From contig NZ_JAFBCM010000001.1 in assembly GCF_016907715.1 (NCBI RefSeq), forward strand, positions 2,108,001 through 2,172,000: a stretch of DNA of 64,000 nucleotides. The letters run 5' to 3'. A model generated the notes under the pieces. It was not told the DNA's origin and searched no databases. It saw nothing but the letters and a program-made list of their open reading frames with translations. The position numbers and the translations under genes are program-made. How positions within the stretch are numbered: position 1 is the first letter of the stretch; each line of letters begins with the position of its first letter. This document shows, piece by piece, positions 18,023-27,542 of this stretch. This DNA is from Tenggerimyces flavus. GTDB lineage: Bacteria; Actinomycetota; Actinomycetes; Propionibacteriales; Actinopolymorphaceae.

Positions 18023-18940
18023 TTACGACGCGACGTACTTCCAGACGTACTCGCAGGTGAACCGGAAGTCACCCTTGTCGGTCGCACACCCGTCGTACCC
18101 CTTGCCACCGTCGGCGCTGTCGCCGCCGTAGTAGTCGTAGACGTCGAGCTTGTCGTTGCCCGCCTCGCCGTAGAGCTTGTCGTAGCCATACCTGTCGACC
18201 AGCTTGTCGTCGCCCTTGCCGCCGAACGCGGTGTCGTTGCCGTAGCCGCCGACGATGTAGTCGCCACCCCACGGCTTCTTGTCGTCGTACGACTGCGGGG
18301 GCGCCTCGCCCCAGAGGCCGTCGTTGCCCTTGCCTCCGTCGATCAGGTCGTCGCCACCGCGACCCCAGATCTTGTCGTTGCCTTCCTCGCCGTAGAGGTA
18401 GTCGTCGCCCTTGCCGCCACGGATGATGTCGTTGTCGTACGCGGAGTGGTACTTGTCGTCACCGTCCGCGCCGAAGATCCATCCCTGGCCGGCGGAGTAC
18501 TCGGTCACCTCGAGCTTGTCGTTCCCGTCGCCCCCGTAGATCCACACCGGCGTCGGGTAGTACGACTTGTCGGCGCTGTTGTCATAGACGACCTGGTCGT
18601 CCTTGTCGCCTGCCTTGACGATCGGCTTGTACACCGGGCAGAGCAGCGCCTTGTAGTTCTTGTCCTCCCAGTAGCACTCGTCGGACTTGTCGATGAGCTT
18701 GTCGCCCTTGTCCGTCACGCGGAAGTAGTCGTAGTAGCCCTTCCGCACCTGCTTGACGGTGATGTCGTTCTTGCGATAGTCCGCCGCGGTGACGTAGAGC
18801 TGGTCGTCGTACGTCTCGACGACGGTGCCCTTGTAGTCCGCGTAGTCCGCCGCCGAGGCGGTGCCCGCTACGCCGGCGAAGGCGAAGAAGGCGGGGACGG
18901 CGACCGCCAACCCGACGGTGCTCCTGACTGCTTTGTTCAT
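18023..18940 (-). CDS. Secreted RTX-type calcium-binding repeat protein (1)
   Basis: The 305-residue protein has a signal peptide ending near AGTASAADY (residues 1-30). The rest is rich in Asp, Gly, Lys and Tyr. Hemolysin-type nonapeptide repeats GGxGNDxxx recur from about 145 onward (YGGDGNDKLEV, RGGKGDDYLYGEEGNDKIWG, DGGKGNDGLWG). Such repeats bind calcium and fold outside the cell. No catalytic domain is seen. Export appears to be by Sec, not by the type I system used for Gram-negative RTX proteins. A GGGGGGA ribosome site precedes the ATG. A paralog lies just upstream. Confidence 0.82.
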   Translation of the reverse strand: MNKAVRSTVGLAVAVPAFFAFAGVAGTASAADYADYKGTVVETYDDQLYVTAADYRKNDITVKQVRKGYYDYFRVTDKGDKLIDKSDECYWEDKNYKALLCPVYKPIVKAGDKDDQVVYDNSADKSYYPTPVWIYGGDGNDKLEVTEYSAGQGWIFGADGDDKYHSAYDNDIIRGGKGDDYLYGEEGNDKIWGRGGDDLIDGGKGNDGLWGEAPPQSYDDKKPWGGDYIVGGYGNDTAFGGKGDDKLVDRYGYDKLYGEAGNDKLDVYDYYGGDSADGGKGYDGCATDKGDFRFTCEYVWKYVAS

Positions 18941-19044
18941 GCATTCCCCCCAGGGAATTGTCGCGGCCGGCCAGATCGTCCCCACCTCGACGGCAGCCTG
19001 TTGATCACTACGTCGACCACCCTGCCAACCCCACCTTGACAACC

Positions 19045-19064
19045 GGTGGGCAAAGGCTGGGAAG
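19045..19064 (+). promoter_or_regulatory. Direct repeat with 11-bp spacing upstream of RTX gene 1
   Basis: TGGGCAAAGGC (from 19047) is followed directly by TGGGAAGCC, so TGGG recurs with an 11-bp period. SARP regulators bind direct repeats with this one-helical-turn spacing. A similar pair occurs at 20205-20221. The site is about 107 bp upstream of the RTX gene 1 start. Confidence 0.4.
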
Positions 19065-19070
19065 CCTTGC

Positions 19071-20147
19071 TCAGAAGACGATTTCGCAGCCAGCCCCGAC
19101 ACCGTCGCGAAGCGTGCCGATGATGTCGATGTCACACGTGTCTGTCGTGTCGGCGCCGCCCTCGAGGAAGTCGCCCACGGAACCGTCCTCGGCCTCCAGT
19201 CGGTCCGCCCCGGCACCACCCAGCAGGCGGTCGATACCGGACTGGTCGCTGACGTGGTCGTTGCCGGCGCCACCGTCCAGGCCGTCGTTACCCGCGCCGC
19301 CCTGGATCTCGTCCGGGCCGTTGCCACCGAAGATCGTGTCGTCTCCGTCGTTGCCGAACGCGTTGCCGATCAGGAAGTCCGCGCCGCCGAAGCCGAAGAT
19401 CGTGTCGTTGCCAGGCCCTCCGAAGATCGAGTTCGCGGACTCGTTGCCGATCAGCGTGTCGCCCGCGCTACCGCCGCGGAAGCCCTCGACATCGGTCTTG
19501 ATGACGTCGCGCTCGTTGAGCTCGCCGTCGTCCTGGACGCCGTCGAGATCCGCCGACACCTTCGTCGTACGGGACGAGTAGTCGACCACGTCCCGGCCGC
19601 CTCCTCCGTAGAACCCGTCCGGCCCCGGGCCGCCGTCGAGGTCGTCGTTGCCCCGGCCGCCGCGATGCGAGTCGTTGCCCGGTCCGCCGTGCAGGCTCAC
19701 GGTCCACGAGTTCGGAGTGGCCTGGACCAGATCGTTCCCCGCCTCACCGAACAACAGAGCGGGAATCTGCGTGCCGCCCACCGGAACGATGTCGTTGTCG
19801 AAGGTCACGATGTCGTTACCATCCCCGCCGTGGAGCTGCGGGAAGAACGCCGGGCAGTCCACCGCGTGACTGTTGTTCGGAATCGATTTGCACGATCCCC
19901 GCGGAACGACGACATCCGCGGTGTCGCTGACGATGAACCGGTCGGTTTGCCCCACGCGGACCTGTTCCACGCGAATGTTGTTGGCCTTTCCTGGCGCGGC
20001 CGTCACGACGAGCGTGAACGGGACGAGGTCCGCGTTCGCGACCGTCCCCACCTGCGTGGGAGCAGCGGCGGCAGGTAGTCCGAGCCCGGTGACCGTGAGT
20101 GCCGCGACAGCGGCCAGGGCAGCAGGAATCGCCCTTCTCGTTCTCAT
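19071..20147 (-). CDS. Secreted RTX-type calcium-binding repeat protein (2)
   Basis: The 358-residue protein carries a signal peptide (residues 1-28, cut near AAAAP). A 75-residue N-terminal domain precedes RTX repeats that start at LHGGDGNDIVTFD and continue with GGPGNDTIFGFGGADFLIG and QGGAGNDGLDGGAGNDHVS. Conserved cysteines near 84 and 97 and near the C terminus may form disulfides. The function is unknown; calcium-dependent folding in the envelope or medium is expected. It shares the AGGGGGGA-type leader with RTX gene 1 and is divergent from the AfsR-like pair. Confidence 0.82.
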   Translation of the reverse strand: MRTRRAIPAALAAVAALTVTGLGLPAAAAPTQVGTVANADLVPFTLVVTAAPGKANNIRVEQVRVGQTDRFIVSDTADVVVPRGSCKSIPNNSHAVDCPAFFPQLHGGDGNDIVTFDNDIVPVGGTQIPALLFGEAGNDLVQATPNSWTVSLHGGPGNDSHRGGRGNDDLDGGPGPDGFYGGGGRDVVDYSSRTTKVSADLDGVQDDGELNERDVIKTDVEGFRGGSAGDTLIGNESANSIFGGPGNDTIFGFGGADFLIGNAFGNDGDDTIFGGNGPDEIQGGAGNDGLDGGAGNDHVSDQSGIDRLLGGAGADRLEAEDGSVGDFLEGGADTTDTCDIDIIGTLRDGVGAGCEIVF

Positions 20148-20204
20148 TGCATTCCCCCCTAGAGAAAGTTGTCTCACCACTGTCGAGCCCGGTGATGGAC
20201 GGAT

Positions 20205-20221
20205 TCTGGGAAAGCTCTGGG
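20205..20221 (+). promoter_or_regulatory. Direct repeat with 11-bp spacing between RTX gene 2 and the AfsR-like genes
   Basis: TCTGGGA-AAGC-TCTGGGT: two heptamers with a 4-bp gap give an 11-bp period, as in known SARP-binding sites. The site is 58 bp upstream of RTX gene 2 and 79 bp upstream of the first AfsR-like gene, so it could serve both directions. Confidence 0.45.
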
Positions 20222-20299
20222 TACGAACGAGACGTCCACGCAAGATGTCGTTTTCCCTTGCTAACCTGACAAGGCGCCAAGGTTCAGCCAGGGGGGAAC

Positions 20300-23200
20300 A
20301 TGCGGTTTCGAATTCTCGGACCGCTCGAGGTCGAGGACGACGACGGTCGACTCATCACCATCGGGGGTCCACAACTACGCGGTTTGCTCGGCGTCTTTCT
20401 GCTGCGTCCGAACAGGGTGGTCTCCACCGACCGCCTCGTCGAGCACGTCTGGGGAGGCGACTCGCCCACCACGGCTCGAGGCCTCCTGCAAGGCCGGATC
20501 GCCCACCTGAGAAGGGCGATCCAGCAGCACGACAGGCAGCCGCTCACCACCCGCGGGACCGGCTACCAGCTCGACGTACGCCCGGGTGAACGCGATCTCG
20601 ACACGTTCGACGAGCTCGTCCAGGCGGCGACCAACGCCGCCGACCACGCAGCCACCAGGTCCGAACGGCTCAACGAGGCCCTCGCCCTGTGGCGCGGTCC
20701 GGTGCTCGACGGCGTCGCGATGGACACCTGGCGGGCCGAGCTCGCCCACCTGGAGGAACGCCGCGTCGACGTTCTCGAGCAACGCGTCGAGCTCGATCTC
20801 GCGCTGGGCAGGCACGCGATCCTCGTCGGCGAGCTGCAGGCGCACACGCACCAGCACCCGCTCCGGGAACGGCTGTGGGGCCAGCTGCTCGTCGCGCTCG
20901 CCGGCGCCGGGCGTACGGCCGACGCCCTCGCCGCGTACCGCGAGCTGCGCAGGACGTTCGTGGACCAGCTCGGCACCGAGCCGTCCCACGCCGTCCAGCA
21001 GATCCACCAACGCATCCTCACCGGCGACCTGGCCTCCGCCGGCGTCGCGTCGCAGACGCTGAAGGCCACCAGGGCAACGGGAAGGGCATCGGCCGCGAGG
21101 AGCCACACGACGCCGGCCCAGCTGCCCGCCGCGACCGGCGCGTTCACCGGCCGCGCCGAGGCGTTCGCCTGGCTCGAAGGTCTGCTGAGCTCGAGCGCCA
21201 ACGAGGGACCGACGATCGGCGTGCTCTCCGGCACCGCCGGCGTCGGCAAGACCACGCTCTCGATCCGCTGGGCGCACCGCGTCCGGGCCAGGTTTCCCGA
21301 CGGCCAGCTCTACCTCAACCTGCGTGGATACGCGGTCGAGCCTCCCGTTCGCGTCATCGACGCACTGTCCGGTTTCCTGCAGGCGTTGGGCGTTCCGGGC
21401 GAACAGATCCCTACCGGTGTTGAGGCGGCGACCGCCCGCTACCACGCCGCGCTCGCTGGCCGGCGCCTGCTGATCGTGCTCGACAACGCGCGGACGGCCG
21501 AGCAGGTCCGCCCGCTGCTACCCGAAGGTCCCGACAGCCAAGGCTGCCTCGTCCTCGTCACGAGCCGCGACCGGCTCACCGGCCTCGTCACCCGCGAAGG
21601 CGCCCACCAGCTCAAGCTCGACGTGTTCCAGCCGGCCGAGGCGAACGAACTGCTCGCCAAGCTGCTCGGCCCCGATCGGATCGCCGCCGAGCCGAAGGCG
21701 GCCGCCGAGCTGGCGCGGCAGTGCGCGATGTTGCCGCTGGCGTTGCGCATCGCCGCCGCCAACCTCTGCTCGGCCAGCGTCGCGTCCATCACCCACCAGG
21801 TCGCCAACCTTGCCGCCGACAACCGGCTGGACGTTCTGCAGACCGGCGACGACGAGTCCGCAGCGGTACGCGGAGCGTTCGACCTCTCCTACGACACGCT
21901 GGACTCTCAGGCCCGCATGCTGTTTCGCCACCTCGGCCTCGCGCCCGGCGCGGAGGTCACGGCTGGTTCGGCGGCCGCGCTCGCTGGGATCTCCGAGGGC
22001 CACGCGAGCGCATTGCTGGACCGGCTCGCCAACGCCAGCCTGGTCGAGGAGACGGCGCCCGGACGGTACGCGGCGCACGACCTGCTCCGGGCGTACGCGA
22101 AGGACCGCGCCCACGACGAGGAGACGGTTGGCCAACGCAGACAGGCGATCGAGCGTCTGCTGCGGTGGTACCTCGACGCGGTCGACGGTGCCGCGAGAGC
22201 CCTGTACCCGCAGATCCTCCGGCTGCACCACCCGCCCGAGGCCGCGTACGAGCACGCCGACCGGGCCGAGGCGTGGGGCTGGTTGGACTCCGAACGCGCC
22301 GCGCTCATCGCGGCGGTCGAACGTGCCTACGAGCTGGAGCTCTACGAGCCAGCCTGGCTGCTCGCCGACTCCCTGCGGGGCTACTTCTACACCCGCCGCA
22401 TCGTCGTCGAGTGGCTGAAGGTCGCCGAGCTGGGCCTGGCCGCCGCGGACGCCGCCGGCAGCCTGATCGGCCGCGCCGCCGGTCACGGGAGCATCGGTCT
22501 CGCCCAGCTCTGCGCCAACAACTACTGGCAGGCCCTGTCCCATCAACGCATCGCGCTCGACCTGTGTGAGCAGGCGGGCTGGCCCGCGGGCAAGGCACAC
22601 GCGCTCACCAACCTCGCCGTCGTCCAGCAGGAGCTCGGCGAGCTCGAGCACGCCGTCGAACGTCACGAACAGGCCCTCGCGATCAACACCGAGAACGGTG
22701 CCGGGCACGCCGCGACCATGAACCTCTACAACCTCGGCCAGCTCAACACCCTGCGAGGGCGGCTGCACGAGGCCGTCGAGTGGCTCGAGACCGCGAGTCG
22801 CCGGCCGTCCGACGTCAACAGCTTTCGCAACCGGGCGTTGGGAGCGAACAGGCTCGGCGACGCGTACCGCTACCTCGGCCGGTTCGATGCGGCGCTGGAC
22901 GCGCTCGACGACTCGCTCGCTCTCTGGGGTGAGCTCGGCAACGACTACGGTCAGGGCATCGCGCACGGTTCGACCGCGGCGGTGTACTGCGACACGGGAG
23001 ATCTCGACGCCGCGTACGACCATGCCAAGCGTGCCTTGACGTTCCTCGGCGGCGCCGGCGACCGCGGCACCGAGGCGTTCGCGCGGAACAGGCTCGGCGA
23101 GGTCAAGCGGCGGCTTGGCAAGGTGGACGAGGCGCTGCGGCTGCACAGGCGGGCGGTACGACTAGCTCGCGACATCTCCGCGCGCTTCCACGAGGCCGAC

Positions 23201-23596
23201 AGCCTGATCTGCCTTGCGGACGCCCTCCGCGAGCACGGCGACCCGGCCGCGGCGGCCGAACGGGCGAGCGAGGCGAGCACTCTCGCGGGACGGATCGGCT
23301 ACCGGATCCTCGAGGGCAACGCCTCGCTCTCGCTCGCCGCGGCCTGCCTTCGCGCCGATCGTGGCGAGGACGCGCTCGTGGCCGCCGACCGGGCGAGCGC
23401 CCTGCACACCGCGACCGGCCACCGGCTCGGAGCGGCACGGGCGCTGCTCCTGCGGGGCTACGCGCTGCGCCGGCTCGGCCGGCACGGCGAGGCGGCCGAT
23501 GCCTGGCAGCTGGCCCACGAGGCGTCCGGCGCGCTGGGCGTCCCGGAGCAGGCCGAGGCGCTCGCGCTGATGAGGTCGGAGCCGCCCTATGCTTGA
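20300..23596 (+). CDS. AfsR-like SARP regulator with NB-ARC and TPR domains (1)
   Basis: The 1098-residue protein has the full AfsR order. Residues 1-95 are an OmpR-type winged helix (MRFRILGPLEVEDDD, VSTDRLVEHVW). Residues 96-245 are the bacterial transcriptional activation domain. An NB-ARC ATPase follows, with P-loop GTAGVGKTT at 311-319, LIVLDNAR (Walker B region) and LPLALRIAA (GxP-type motif). TPR-like repeats occupy about 650-1098. AfsR-type STAND proteins bind direct repeats to activate nearby promoters; ATP and TPR partners set their activity. It is divergent from RTX gene 2 and has a paralog 24 bp downstream. Confidence 0.92.
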   Translation: MRFRILGPLEVEDDDGRLITIGGPQLRGLLGVFLLRPNRVVSTDRLVEHVWGGDSPTTARGLLQGRIAHLRRAIQQHDRQPLTTRGTGYQLDVRPGERDLDTFDELVQAATNAADHAATRSERLNEALALWRGPVLDGVAMDTWRAELAHLEERRVDVLEQRVELDLALGRHAILVGELQAHTHQHPLRERLWGQLLVALAGAGRTADALAAYRELRRTFVDQLGTEPSHAVQQIHQRILTGDLASAGVASQTLKATRATGRASAARSHTTPAQLPAATGAFTGRAEAFAWLEGLLSSSANEGPTIGVLSGTAGVGKTTLSIRWAHRVRARFPDGQLYLNLRGYAVEPPVRVIDALSGFLQALGVPGEQIPTGVEAATARYHAALAGRRLLIVLDNARTAEQVRPLLPEGPDSQGCLVLVTSRDRLTGLVTREGAHQLKLDVFQPAEANELLAKLLGPDRIAAEPKAAAELARQCAMLPLALRIAAANLCSASVASITHQVANLAADNRLDVLQTGDDESAAVRGAFDLSYDTLDSQARMLFRHLGLAPGAEVTAGSAAALAGISEGHASALLDRLANASLVEETAPGRYAAHDLLRAYAKDRAHDEETVGQRRQAIERLLRWYLDAVDGAARALYPQILRLHHPPEAAYEHADRAEAWGWLDSERAALIAAVERAYELELYEPAWLLADSLRGYFYTRRIVVEWLKVAELGLAAADAAGSLIGRAAGHGSIGLAQLCANNYWQALSHQRIALDLCEQAGWPAGKAHALTNLAVVQQELGELEHAVERHEQALAINTENGAGHAATMNLYNLGQLNTLRGRLHEAVEWLETASRRPSDVNSFRNRALGANRLGDAYRYLGRFDAALDALDDSLALWGELGNDYGQGIAHGSTAAVYCDTGDLDAAYDHAKRALTFLGGAGDRGTEAFARNRLGEVKRRLGKVDEALRLHRRAVRLARDISARFHEADSLICLADALREHGDPAAAAERASEASTLAGRIGYRILEGNASLSLAAACLRADRGEDALVAADRASALHTATGHRLGAARALLLRGYALRRLGRHGEAADAWQLAHEASGALGVPEQAEALALMRSEPPYA

Positions 23597-23620
23597 GGTT
23601 GGCTCTGATCTGGGGGGCTC

Positions 23621-26600
23621 ATGCGGTTTCGCATTCTTGGACCGCTCGAAGTGGACGAGAACGAGCGGCAGGTGTCGATCGGGGGACCGCAGCAACGAGG
23701 ATTGCTCGCGGTCCTTCTGCTCAACGCCAACCGAGTCGTGTCCGCGGAACGTCTCGTCGAGTACCTCTGGGGCGAACAACCACCACAAACCGCCCGTGGT
23801 CTCCTGCAGGGCTGCGTCGCTGGGCTACGCCGCGTCCTCAAGACGACCGACGCGTTCGGCGCTCGGCAGCCGTTGGTCAGCCGAGCACCTGGCTACCTGA
23901 TCGAGGTCCGCGCCGGTGAGCTCGACCTGGTCAGCTTCGAGGAGCTCGTCGCGAAGGCGGCCGCCGTCGCCGACGATTCCGTTGCGGGCTTGGAAGAACG
24001 TTCGGCACTGCTGACGCGGGCATTGGAGCTCTGGCGTGGGCCGGTCGTCGACGGCATCAACCTCGACCCGGTACGTGTCGAGGGTGCCCACCTCGAGGAG
24101 CGCAGGCTCGCCGCGTTGGAGGAACGCATCGAGGTCGACCTGCGCCTCGACCGCCATGCGGCGTTGATCGGAGAGCTGCGCGGGCACGTACGCACGCACC
24201 CGTTGCGCGAACGGTTCTGGGCGCTGCTGATCCGGGCGCTCGCGGCCGCCGGTCGGCAGGCCGACGCGCTGGCCGCGTACGCAGAGCTGCGTGAGAACCT
24301 CGTCGACGAGCTCGGCATGGAGCCGTCCGCCACGGTGCAGGAGCTGCACCGGCAGCTCCTCGCCGGGCCGCCGGCGACCGCGGCCGCGCGGCCGCGCCGC
24401 GACGAGCAGCCGCGCGGCACCGTTCCCGCCCAGCTGCCGGCGCCGACGAGCGCGTTCACTGGCCGCTCGGATGCCCTGCGTACGTTGGATGAACTGCTCT
24501 CCGACACCGACGACGCGGTCGCGATCGGCGTGATCTCCGGGACGCCTGGCGTCGGCAAGACCACGCTGGCCGTGCACTGGGCGCATCGCGTGCGCGACCG
24601 CTTCCAGGACGGGCAGCTCTACGTCAACCTGCGCGGGTTCGAGACCGCGCCGCCGCTCCGCCCGATCGACGCGCTCGCGGGCTTCCTCCGCGCGCTCGGA
24701 GTGCGTCCCAACCAGGTGCCGGTCGACGTCGACCAGGCGGCCGCGCTCTACCGCTCCCTGCTCGCGGGTAAGCGCGTGTTGGTCGTGCTCGACAACGCCC
24801 GTAGCGCGGAGCAGGTGCGGCCGCTGCTCCCCGGCAACCCAGGGTGTGCGGTGGTCGTGACCAGCCGGCAGCGGCTCGGCGGCCTGATCGCCCGTGAGGG
24901 TGGGCATTTGGTGTCCCTGGACGTGTTGAGCTCGGACGAGGCCCAGGAGCTGCTGGCCGAGTTGCTAGGACCGGAACGGTTGGCCGTCGAGCCTGCGTCC
25001 GCGGCCGAGCTCGTCCAGCTCTGCGCGAAGCTGCCACTGGCGTTGCGCATCTCCGCCGCCGGCCTCGCCGTCCATCCGGAACAGACCATCGCGTCGTACG
25101 TCGACCATCTGCAGTCGAGCGGTCGGTTGGACGCGCTGCGACTCGGCGACGACGAGGACGTGGCGGTCCGTGGTGCGTTCGACCTGTCGTACGAGGGCCT
25201 GGATCCGCAAGCCCGCAAGCTGTTTCGGCTGCTGGGCCTGGTCCCCGGCCCGGACGTCACGGTCGAGGCAGCCGCCGCGCTCCTCGACCGCAAGCCTTCT
25301 GAGGCGCGGGCGTTGATGGCGCAGCTCGCCACCGCGCATCTGGTCGGCCAGGTGGATCTTGGGCGCTACTCGTTCCACGACCTGCTTCGGTTGTACGCCG
25401 AGTCTCGCGCTGTGGTTGAGGATTCGGCGGAGGAACGTGCCGCGGCGGTCGAGCGCCTCTACGGCTGGTACCTCGACGCGGTGGGCGCCGCCGCGAATCT
25501 GCTGTATCCGTTGGTCCTTCGTCTTCAGGTGCGGGAGTCGCCCCGTTCCACGCACGCCGATGCGACCGCGGCGTTGAGTTGGCTGGACGCCGAACGTACG
25601 AACCTCGTCGCGGCGGTCGTGCACGCCTCCGCCCGCGGCGTACGGCCGGCGTCCGCGTGGCTGCTCGCCGATGCGATCCGCGGCTACTTCTGGCTGCGCC
25701 GGCACAGCGTCGACTGGCTCGCGGTCGCGCAGGCCGCGCAGGCGCTCGCCGAGGAGGCAGGCGACTTCCACGCCCAGGCCGCAGCGCACTTCAGCCTCGG
25801 CATGGCGTACCTGTCGTTGAACCAGTACGCCGAGGCGATCGAGCACCAGCAACGCGCGTTCGGTCTCAGCCGCAAGGCGAACTGGCAAGCAGGACAGGTG
25901 AACGCGCTCACCAACCTCGGTCTCGTGCACTTCGAGCGCGGCGACCTCGACGTCGCCGCGGCGCACCACGTCCAGGCACTGTCGATCAACCGACGGCTGG
26001 GGTCTGTCCGCGGTGAGGGCTTCAACCTCAAGAACCTCGGCCACATCGCGCTCGTCCGCGGCGAGCTGTCGCAGGCGCGGGAGCATCTCGAGCAGGCGTT
26101 GCGACACCACGAGAAGATCGACGATCTGCACGGGCGGGCGGCCGACCACACGCACCTCGGTGAGCTGCATCACCGGCTGGGCTCGCTCGGTTCGGCTCGG
26201 TCGGCGTTCGAGGAGGCGATCGACCTCCATCGTCAGGTGGGTAACGTCAACGGGGAAGGTGGCGCGCTCGGGCTGCTGGCTCTGCTGTTGTCCGATCTCG
26301 GCGTGCATGACAGCGCGCTCGAGCATGCCGAACGAGCGGTCGCGCTCGTCAAGGGGACGAGCGATCGCTATACAGAGGCGGGTCTGCTGAACGTTCTCGG
26401 CACCGTACGGCTGCGTATGGACGCGGCGCGGGAGGCGCTCAGCCAGCACCTCGCGGCACGGCATCTTGCTGCCGAGACGTCGGCCCGCTATCCGGAGACC
26501 TCGAGCCAGTTGGGTCTCGCTCTCGCGTACCAGCGACTTGGTGATCTGAAGGAGGGGCTCGCTTTCGGCTTGCAGGCAACGACAAGCGCGCATCACTTCG

Positions 26601-26887
26601 GATTTGCGATCCTCGAGGGCGACGCGCATGTCGTCCTCGGCGGGATCCGGCTGGAGGCCGGCGAACACGAGCACGCGATCGCGCACGGCGAGCTGGCGTC
26701 GCAGCTGCACACGGCAACGGGCTACCGGATCGGCCAGGTCCGTGCGCTGATCGTCCTCGGGCAGGCGCTGCGCGGGGCCGGCGACCGGATCGCCGCGGCG
26801 GAGCGCTGGCGGGAGGCCCAGGCGTTGTGCGAGGGCCTCGACCTCCCGGAACAGTTGCTGCTTCGCGACCTGCGGTCAGCACCCTAG
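23621..26887 (+). CDS. AfsR-like SARP regulator with NB-ARC and TPR domains (2)
   Basis: This 1088-residue paralog repeats the architecture of the preceding gene: winged helix and BTAD (1-245), P-loop GTPGVGKTT at 307-315, VVLDNARSAEQVRPLLPG, LPLALRISAAG, and C-terminal TPRs (ALTNLGLVHFERGDLDVAAAHH and similar). The first 20 residues are almost identical to those of paralog 1. The 24-bp gap and a shared GGGGGG ribosome site imply one transcript. Two full-length tandem AfsR paralogs are unusual; hetero-oligomers are possible. No biosynthetic gene cluster is adjacent. Confidence 0.92.
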   Translation: MRFRILGPLEVDENERQVSIGGPQQRGLLAVLLLNANRVVSAERLVEYLWGEQPPQTARGLLQGCVAGLRRVLKTTDAFGARQPLVSRAPGYLIEVRAGELDLVSFEELVAKAAAVADDSVAGLEERSALLTRALELWRGPVVDGINLDPVRVEGAHLEERRLAALEERIEVDLRLDRHAALIGELRGHVRTHPLRERFWALLIRALAAAGRQADALAAYAELRENLVDELGMEPSATVQELHRQLLAGPPATAAARPRRDEQPRGTVPAQLPAPTSAFTGRSDALRTLDELLSDTDDAVAIGVISGTPGVGKTTLAVHWAHRVRDRFQDGQLYVNLRGFETAPPLRPIDALAGFLRALGVRPNQVPVDVDQAAALYRSLLAGKRVLVVLDNARSAEQVRPLLPGNPGCAVVVTSRQRLGGLIAREGGHLVSLDVLSSDEAQELLAELLGPERLAVEPASAAELVQLCAKLPLALRISAAGLAVHPEQTIASYVDHLQSSGRLDALRLGDDEDVAVRGAFDLSYEGLDPQARKLFRLLGLVPGPDVTVEAAAALLDRKPSEARALMAQLATAHLVGQVDLGRYSFHDLLRLYAESRAVVEDSAEERAAAVERLYGWYLDAVGAAANLLYPLVLRLQVRESPRSTHADATAALSWLDAERTNLVAAVVHASARGVRPASAWLLADAIRGYFWLRRHSVDWLAVAQAAQALAEEAGDFHAQAAAHFSLGMAYLSLNQYAEAIEHQQRAFGLSRKANWQAGQVNALTNLGLVHFERGDLDVAAAHHVQALSINRRLGSVRGEGFNLKNLGHIALVRGELSQAREHLEQALRHHEKIDDLHGRAADHTHLGELHHRLGSLGSARSAFEEAIDLHRQVGNVNGEGGALGLLALLLSDLGVHDSALEHAERAVALVKGTSDRYTEAGLLNVLGTVRLRMDAAREALSQHLAARHLAAETSARYPETSSQLGLALAYQRLGDLKEGLAFGLQATTSAHHFGFAILEGDAHVVLGGIRLEAGEHEHAIAHGELASQLHTATGYRIGQVRALIVLGQALRGAGDRIAAAERWREAQALCEGLDLPEQLLLRDLRSAP

Positions 26888-26915
26888 GCGCCCGTTGCAG
26901 CCCGGGCAGGTTCGC

Positions 26916-27412
26916 ATGAAGGGTCCCTTCATTCGAACCTATTGAATGAAGGTGCCCTTCATTCAAAACAGCGGGGACGGGACCACCCGGCTTCATCCGA
27001 GCCACAAGAGACCGGGGGCTCCACAAGCGACCCAAGCACGGCAGCAGACCAGAACGGCAAGCAGGCCTGCCCCGGGACACCTGTTCCGGGGGCGGGGGCG
27101 GCGCGTGAAAACAGGTGGCCGGTCCGGTGCGAGTCAAGGGCCGCTCCGCGGTCGCGAAGCGACGTCGTTCGCCGTCCGCGAAGCGCCCCCGAACGGCGCC
27201 CTTGACGCGCCCCGGACCGGCCACCACACTCGACCGCCGCCACAGTCCCCGAGAGCACCAACCCCCGGAGAGATCCCAGCGAACACCGCACCAAAACAGC
27301 ACCAGAACCAGAAGGGCTTCGCCAAGAGGTCGAGCCACTCGACACCCCCCGGGGACCTTGGATGAAGGGCACCTTCATCCAATAGGTTTGGATGAAGGTG
27401 CCCTTCATCCAA
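26916..27412. repeat. MITE-like palindromic element with inverted ends
   Basis: The whole 655-bp gap between convergent genes holds no supported gene. Its ends each carry two palindromes: ATGAAGGGTCCCTTCAT (26916-26932) and arms TTGAATGAAGG/CCTTCATTCAA (26942-26966) on the left; TTGGATGAAGG/CCTTCATCCAA at 27358-27382 and 27388-27412 on the right. The right pair, reverse-complemented, matches the left pair including the AACCTATTG linker, so they form inverted termini of about 50 bp. A central hairpin joins GGTGGCCGGTCCGG (27114-27127) to CCGGACCGGCCACC (27212-27225), with inner arms GTCAAGGGC and GCCCTTGAC. Confidence 0.72.
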
Positions 27413-27542
27413 AGCACCTCCACAATCCGCCGCCCGGGGCGTGGTCGCGAGGGGTGCGGCTGCCCACCAAAGGGCCGTTCCCAACCCCCCGCGACCACCC
27501 TCCGAACGCCCCCTCCATAGGCAAAGTGCGCGAGCGCCGGCC

